From Actinocrinis sp046724665 (GTDB taxonomy: Bacteria > Actinomycetota > Actinomycetes > Streptomycetales > Catenulisporaceae): a DNA stretch of 24,978 nucleotides. A program made the position numbers and the translations under genes. How positions within the stretch are numbered: the first letter of the stretch is position 1; every line of letters begins with the position of its first letter. The notes under the pieces were generated by a model. That model was given only the letters and a program-made list of their open reading frames with translations. It was not told the origin of the DNA and did no database searches. The DNA lies in assembly GCA_046724665.1 (NCBI GenBank), contig JBKOWZ010000027.1, positions 1 to 24,978 on the forward strand. The letters are read 5' to 3'. Positions 20,564 to 24,978 of this stretch are shown one piece after another.

Positions 20564-21658
20564 GTGCCCAAGCTGTATGCCCCGAACGGCCGTCTAGACC
20601 CGCCAGCGTCAGGCATCGGCGACGAGGTGACGGAGATCGACCCGAAGAGCGCATCCCCTCAGGGCATGCCGGGAGGCCATCGCGCGGCGGACGGCGACGA
20701 CCCCCGGTCGGCGGGCGCCGGGTCAGAGATCATCGCGCCAGGGGCCACCGAGTCGGGGAGCACGGGGCCGGCCGACGGCGAGCGGCCGCGCTACGCCCCG
20801 AGCTTTCTCGGCGTCGTGCGCGGCATGGCGGTCCAGATCTACCGGCGCGGCGTCGAGATCGAGCTGATGCACCGCGCCTTCGGCTTCGCCGCGCTGGGCT
20901 TCGTCACCCTGGTCCCGCTGCTGATCGTCGTCGCGGCGGCCGCCCCGCTCAACGGCCGCACCTTCCCGGAGTGGGCCGTCGCCGGGCTCGGGCTGTCCGG
21001 CCGCGCGGCCGAGGCGGTCAACCGCCTGTTCGGGCCGACGGCCAGGGTGCTGTCCACCACCACCGCGTTCAGCCTCGCCGTGCTCGCGGTCTTCGGCCTG
21101 TCCTTCGTCGCCGTGGTGCAGACCGGGCTGGCGCGGGTCTGGGAGCTGCCGGCCGCGCGGCTGCTGTCGGTGTGGCGGCAGGCGGTCTGGCTTGCCGCGC
21201 TGGTCGGGCTGCTGCTGGTCGGCGCCGACCTGCTCGCGCTGCTGCACGACGGCTGGTTCATCACGACGCTGCGGTGGTGCGCGACGGCCGGCGGCGCGAC
21301 GCTGTTCTTCTGGTGGACCCCGCGTTTCCTGCTGGAGGGCCGGGTGCCCTGGCGGGCGCTGCTGCCCGGGGCGGTGTTCACCCTGGCCGGCCTGGTCGGG
21401 CTGCGGCTGTTCTCCGCGGTGATCTTCTCCCCGCTGCTGGTGTCCAGCGCCATCACCTACGGCGCGATCGGCGCGGTGCTCATCCTGGTCTCCTGGCTCA
21501 TCGGCATCGGCTACGTCATATTCGGCGCGGCGCTGGTCGGCCGGGTCGTGTACGAGGTCTGGGGCGGCGAGCCCGGCGAGCCGGCCGTGCTGCGCACCAC
21601 CAGCGCGGCCAGCGCCGCCCGGCGCGGTCCGCGGAGGTTCTCCGGCCGAGGAAGGTGA
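20564..21658 (+). CDS. YihY/BrkB (UPF0761) family membrane protein
   Basis: This 364-residue protein starts at GTG 20564. Residues 1-85 are a disordered, acidic Gly/Ser/Asp-rich region. Six membrane helices follow from about residue 107, with the typical YihY layout: an amphipathic lead-in (VQIYRRGVEIELMHRAFGFAAL), a FSLAVLAVFGLSF helix, a FLLEGRVPWRALLPGAVFT segment and a final helix with LIGIGYVIFGAALVG. The family was once called ribonuclease BN, which is now considered wrong; a transport role is suspected but not proven. The short basic C-terminal tail is cytosolic. It appears to be a single-gene unit. No start closer to the first helix has a better ribosome site, so the long N-terminus is kept, with moderate confidence in the start. 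Confidence 0.88.
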   Translation: MPKLYAPNGRLDPPASGIGDEVTEIDPKSASPQGMPGGHRAADGDDPRSAGAGSEIIAPGATESGSTGPADGERPRYAPSFLGVVRGMAVQIYRRGVEIELMHRAFGFAALGFVTLVPLLIVVAAAAPLNGRTFPEWAVAGLGLSGRAAEAVNRLFGPTARVLSTTTAFSLAVLAVFGLSFVAVVQTGLARVWELPAARLLSVWRQAVWLAALVGLLLVGADLLALLHDGWFITTLRWCATAGGATLFFWWTPRFLLEGRVPWRALLPGAVFTLAGLVGLRLFSAVIFSPLLVSSAITYGAIGAVLILVSWLIGIGYVIFGAALVGRVVYEVWGGEPGEPAVLRTTSAASAARRGPRRFSGRGR

Positions 21659-21710
21659 GCGGCGGGCCGGTCGCGCCACTTACCATGACAGACTCTTGCG
21701 GTCGATGCGC

Positions 21711-21732
21711 GAGGTGTAGGCGAGATGTAGGC
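21711..21732 (+). repeat. Tandem 11-bp direct repeat upstream of the SARP gene
   Basis: GAGGTGTAGGC and GAGATGTAGGC follow each other directly, differing at one base. An 11-base period (one DNA turn) is the usual geometry of SARP binding sites, so this may be a self-regulatory site. The core does not have to match any known SARP box. Confidence 0.6.
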
Positions 21733-21756
21733 CGGCCCCAGCAGACTGTGTAAGGG

Positions 21757-21797
21757 GCGTCGGTGTGGCGTGAGCACGGGGCATGCCACACCGACGC
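21757..21797. promoter_or_regulatory. Large inverted repeat between the YihY and SARP genes
   Basis: Sixteen-base arms (21757-21772 and 21782-21797) pair with one G-T pair around a nine-base spacer. It ends nine bases before a candidate -10 for the SARP gene, so it may be an operator overlapping the -35 region. It could instead be the terminator of the YihY-family gene, whose stop is 98 bases upstream. Confidence 0.7.
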
Positions 21798-21805
21798 GTG
21801 CGGCG

Positions 21806-21811
21806 TAGCAT
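21806..21811 (+). promoter_or_regulatory. Possible -10 box of a leaderless SARP transcript
   Basis: TAGCAT ends six bases before ATG 21818, and no ribosome site is present there. There is no -35-like hexamer at the right place, as expected of a promoter that needs an activator. Confidence 0.4.
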
Positions 21812-21817
21812 GCCCGC

Positions 21818-24800
21818 ATGGCCGCTGCACACGGGGAATACAGCGACGACGCGGAGACGCACGGTACATACACGCGAATGGACGTACTTGTACTCGGTCC
21901 GGTGGGGGTCGGACCGACACCGGCTGAGCGATTGACCGCGCAACCGCTGCTCACGCCGACCTCCAACATCCTGCGTGCCGTCCTTGGCGCGCTCGCACTC
22001 GCCGGACCTGCCGGTTTGTCGGCGGGGGAGCTGTTCGAGACCGTCTGGGGCTCGCGGGACGCGCGCTCGATGGACTCCACCCTGACGGTGAACATTCACC
22101 GCTTACGGCAGTGGTTACGCAAAGCTACGCGCGGCCGGGTGTCCGTTAAGCGCACGACGAGCGGTTACGCACTCAACGTGCCTGATGGCGAGGTTGATGC
22201 GCAACGCTTCCTTCAGCTGGTCGAGGCCGCCGAGCCGCTGGAGGGCGCGGCGAAGGCCGATGCGCTCGGTCAGGCACTCGCCCTGTGGCGGGGACCGGCG
22301 CTGGCCGACATTCCGGACGGCAGTGCGGATCACGCCGCTGTCACACGGCTGGAGTTGCGCCGTGTCACGGCCGTCGTCGATTACGCACGCGCCCTGCTCG
22401 CCAGCGGCCAGCCCCAGCAGGCGGTCGAGGCGTTGAGCCCGGTCGCCGAGGACTATCCGCTGGACGAGCGGGTGATCGGCGCGTGGATCGAGGCGTTGGC
22501 CGCCATCGGTCGGCAGGCTGACGCGCTCGACGCGTACGAACGGCTCAGGCTGCGGCTGCGCGACGAAGTGGGCGCCGACCCCGGCAGGGCCCTGAGCCAG
22601 GCGCTGACGCGCGTGCTGCGGCAGGAGGTGATGCCGGACACCGTCGATCTACCGGCCGACCCGCCGACCGAACAGACGGCCGATCCAGCGGCTGAGCAGG
22701 CCGTGCAGCGGCCCGAGATCCTGATCCCGGCTCAGCTTCCAGCCGACACGTACGTCTTCACCGGCCGTGCCGGTGTACTCGCACGTCTTGATGCGTTAAG
22801 CCGCGAGGACGCGCCGACGGGCACATCGCATCGCATCATCGCGTTGACTGGTGCCGGCGGTATCGGCAAGACCTCGTTGGCCGTGCACTGGGCTCACCGC
22901 GCGGCCGGATCATTCCCCGACGGACAGCTGTACGCCAACCTGCACGGCTTCTCTACTTCGCCGCCGGAGCGGCCGATCGACGTGCTCGGCCGCTTCCTGA
23001 GGGCACTCGGCATCAGCGGCGGCAGCGTGCCGCTTGACCTGGACGAAGCGGGCGCGCTCTACCGCTCGCTGCTGGCCAACCGGCGCGTCCTCGTCGTTCT
23101 CGACAACGCTGTCAATGCCGCGCAGGTGCGTCCGCTGCTGCCCGGCGCCGAGACCTGCCGGGTGCTGGTCACCAGCCGGGACCGGCTCGACGGCCTGGTC
23201 GCGCTGGACGGGGCGCAGCCGATCGGCCTCGGCCTGCTCACCGAGCCCGAGTCCGCCGCGCTGCTCTCGCGTGTGCTCGGCAGGGCGCGCACCGCCGCCG
23301 AGCCGGGGGCCGTGGCGGACCTGGTACGCGCCTGCGCCGGGCTGCCGCTGGCCCTGCGGATCGCGGCCGCGCAGCTGATGATCCACCCCGACCGGCCGAT
23401 CGCGCAGTTCGTCGAGCAGCTCACCGCCGGCGGGCGGCTGGAGTCGCTGGCCATCGGCGACGACGAGCCGAGCCAGCTGCGTGCCGTCTTCGACCTCTCC
23501 TACCTGCGGCTCGACCCGCTCGCGCGCCGGCTGTTCCGGGCGATCGGCGCGATTCCCGAGATCGACCTGACCGTGGACTCGGCCGCCGCGCTGCTCGGCG
23601 GCGGCGCGCAGGAGGCGCAGGACGCGCTCGACCGGCTCGCCGCGGCGCACCTGATCTCCGCGCACCTGCCGGGCCGGTACGACTGCCACGACCTGCTGCG
23701 CGACTACGTGATCGAACGCGCGCGGGCCGAGGACGACCCGCCGCGGCAAGAGGCGGTCATGCGGCGGCTAGCTGAGTGGTACGAGGCCGGCATCGAGACC
23801 GCGGCGGAAATCGTCTTCGCGGACCGCGACCGGCTGCCCGCGTCGTCGCAGCCGAGCGCCGCCGCCGAGGCGCCGTTCACCACGGTCTTCGACGGCGCGG
23901 CGGACGCGCTCGGCTGGCTGCGCGCCGAGCATCGCAACATGGTGGCCCTCATCCAGCACACGGCCGACCACGGCGCGCTGCCGACCGCCTGGCGGATGAC
24001 GTGGGCACTGCGCCCGTACTTCAACACCAACGAGCTGCACACGGACTGGTTCGCCTCGATCGACGCCGCCGACCGCGCGCTGGCCGTCCGGCCGGACCCG
24101 GCGGGTATCGCGGCGCTGACCCTGCTGTCCGGCGAGCGGGCTCAGCTGCGCAGCGAGCCCGGCGTCGGCAAGGAGCTGCTCGCGCGGGCACGTGACGCCG
24201 CGCACGCGGCCGGCTGGCTGGTCGGCGCCGCCGCGGCGCAGCTGCGGCTCGGCCTCTCCTACTTCGACGAGGGCGACCTCGAGTCCGCGAGGTCCTGCCT
24301 CGAGCAGAGCATGCAGTGGTACCGGGAGAGCGGCTCGAAGTACGGGGAGGCCCGTGCCACCGGCAACCTCGGCCTGGTGTACTGCGACACCGGCCCGCTG
24401 GACCGGGCGATCGAGCTGCTGGCCCGCTACGACGCGACCCGCGTCGAGTTCGGCTTCGTCGGCGCCCGCGCGCAGACCCTGTGTGCCCTCGGCTACGCCC
24501 ATTGGCGGGCGGGCGACTTCGCCGAGGCGCGCCGGCTGCTGGACCAGTCGCTCGAGCTGGCCGAGTCCGCCGGCGAGGCGCGTAGCGCCCGGCTGGCGCA
24601 CTGCGACCTGGTCGGCGTGCACTGCGCCGTCGGCGACCTCGCCAGGGCCCGCTACCACGCCGCGCTGGCCGAGTCGCTCGGCGTGCAGGTCGGCACGCCG
24701 CGTCCGCTCACCCAGACCGACTTCGCCTGGGCCCTGGTGCACGAGGGCGAGGGCGACCATGTGCGCGCGCAACAGCGATATGACGAGGTCCTGCGCAAGG

Positions 24801-24978
24801 CGCGGCAGTACCGCGACTCCAACCACGAGATCAGCGCCCTGATCGGCGGCGCCTCGGTGCGCCGGGCTCTGGGCGCGCTGCCGCAGTCGTTGCGGCAGGC
24901 CCAGCAGGCGCTCACGCTCAGCCGCCGGCGCGGGTGCCGGCTGTACGAGGCGGAGGCGCTGGTCGAGCTGGCCGAGAC
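21818..24978 (+). CDS. AfsR-type SARP regulator with NB-ARC and TPR domains (3' end missing)
   Basis: The frame is open from ATG 21818 to the window's end (1053 codons), so the stop lies beyond. Residues about 20-115 are an OmpR-like winged helix (GLSAGELFETVWG, then TLTVNIHRLRQWLRK and TTSGYALNVP). Residues 120-270 are the BTAD domain (VDAQRFLQLVEAAEPL, ALALWRGPALADIP, then DEVGADPGRAL). The NB-ARC ATPase follows: FTGR near 308, Walker A GAGGIGKTS at 345-353, Walker B VLVVLDN ending at 430, and LVTSRDRL plus GLPLALRIAA motifs. TPR-like repeats fill the rest from about 750. This is the AfsR architecture, a nucleotide-controlled activator of secondary metabolism or development. TTA leucine codons stand at 96, 100 and 327. 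ATG 21878, in the same frame, begins nearer the fold and is an alternative start. Confidence 0.92.
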   Translation, partial: MAAAHGEYSDDAETHGTYTRMDVLVLGPVGVGPTPAERLTAQPLLTPTSNILRAVLGALALAGPAGLSAGELFETVWGSRDARSMDSTLTVNIHRLRQWLRKATRGRVSVKRTTSGYALNVPDGEVDAQRFLQLVEAAEPLEGAAKADALGQALALWRGPALADIPDGSADHAAVTRLELRRVTAVVDYARALLASGQPQQAVEALSPVAEDYPLDERVIGAWIEALAAIGRQADALDAYERLRLRLRDEVGADPGRALSQALTRVLRQEVMPDTVDLPADPPTEQTADPAAEQAVQRPEILIPAQLPADTYVFTGRAGVLARLDALSREDAPTGTSHRIIALTGAGGIGKTSLAVHWAHRAAGSFPDGQLYANLHGFSTSPPERPIDVLGRFLRALGISGGSVPLDLDEAGALYRSLLANRRVLVVLDNAVNAAQVRPLLPGAETCRVLVTSRDRLDGLVALDGAQPIGLGLLTEPESAALLSRVLGRARTAAEPGAVADLVRACAGLPLALRIAAAQLMIHPDRPIAQFVEQLTAGGRLESLAIGDDEPSQLRAVFDLSYLRLDPLARRLFRAIGAIPEIDLTVDSAAALLGGGAQEAQDALDRLAAAHLISAHLPGRYDCHDLLRDYVIERARAEDDPPRQEAVMRRLAEWYEAGIETAAEIVFADRDRLPASSQPSAAAEAPFTTVFDGAADALGWLRAEHRNMVALIQHTADHGALPTAWRMTWALRPYFNTNELHTDWFASIDAADRALAVRPDPAGIAALTLLSGERAQLRSEPGVGKELLARARDAAHAAGWLVGAAAAQLRLGLSYFDEGDLESARSCLEQSMQWYRESGSKYGEARATGNLGLVYCDTGPLDRAIELLARYDATRVEFGFVGARAQTLCALGYAHWRAGDFAEARRLLDQSLELAESAGEARSARLAHCDLVGVHCAVGDLARARYHAALAESLGVQVGTPRPLTQTDFAWALVHEGEGDHVRAQQRYDEVLRKARQYRDSNHEISALIGGASVRRALGALPQSLRQAQQALTLSRRRGCRLYEAEALVELAE

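Overview
The window is high-GC DNA from an actinomycete. GTG starts are common and third codon positions are almost all G or C. It carries families typical of filamentous Actinomycetota: a WhiJ-like regulator with a DUF397 protein and an RsbW-like ATPase, an AfsR/SARP regulator and a DrrAB-type exporter. The few TTA codons are concentrated in regulatory genes. A Streptomyces relative or a Catenulispora/Actinospica-like lineage would fit, but the sequence alone does not fix the genus. I see no rRNA, tRNA, CRISPR array, transposase or phage genes.

Bases 1-8609 form a cell-surface locus and are the most unusual part. In order: the 3' part of a large membrane-anchored protein with a PstS-like domain; a secreted PstS-like protein without a lipobox; a secreted Ig-repeat protein with a WxL-like C-terminus; a strong hairpin; a membrane-anchored DUF916 (WxL-interacting) protein; a sortase-fold protein that has lost its catalytic His, Cys and probably Arg; a 345-base C-rich spacer of degenerate repeats; and pstB. 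This looks like a WxL-type surface assembly combined with phosphate-binding proteins and a pseudo-sortase. No pstC or pstA is visible, though they could lie upstream of base 1.

Bases 8610-14157 hold accessory single genes and small operons: an MHYT-domain membrane sensor; a DrrA/DrrB-type ABC exporter with overlapping genes; a VOC protein; an ArsR/SRPBCC/RibD-C operon whose leaderless promoter has a perfect 16-bp palindrome between its -35 and -10; and a 69-residue S1-domain protein with a long leader and a full-length Shine-Dalgarno.

Bases 14230-20421 hold a two-gene minus-strand unit of unknown function, a type II NADH dehydrogenase, a WhiJ-type set (minus-strand ATPase, divergent XRE-DUF5753 regulator and DUF397 protein) followed by a 9-bp tandem repeat, and a second ArsR-like/SRPBCC pair.

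Bases 20564-24978 hold a YihY/BrkB-family membrane protein and a long AfsR-type SARP-NB-ARC-TPR regulator that runs off the window. The regulator has three in-frame TTA codons, and its upstream region has a tandem 11-bp repeat and a large inverted repeat, suggesting developmental (bldA-type) control.
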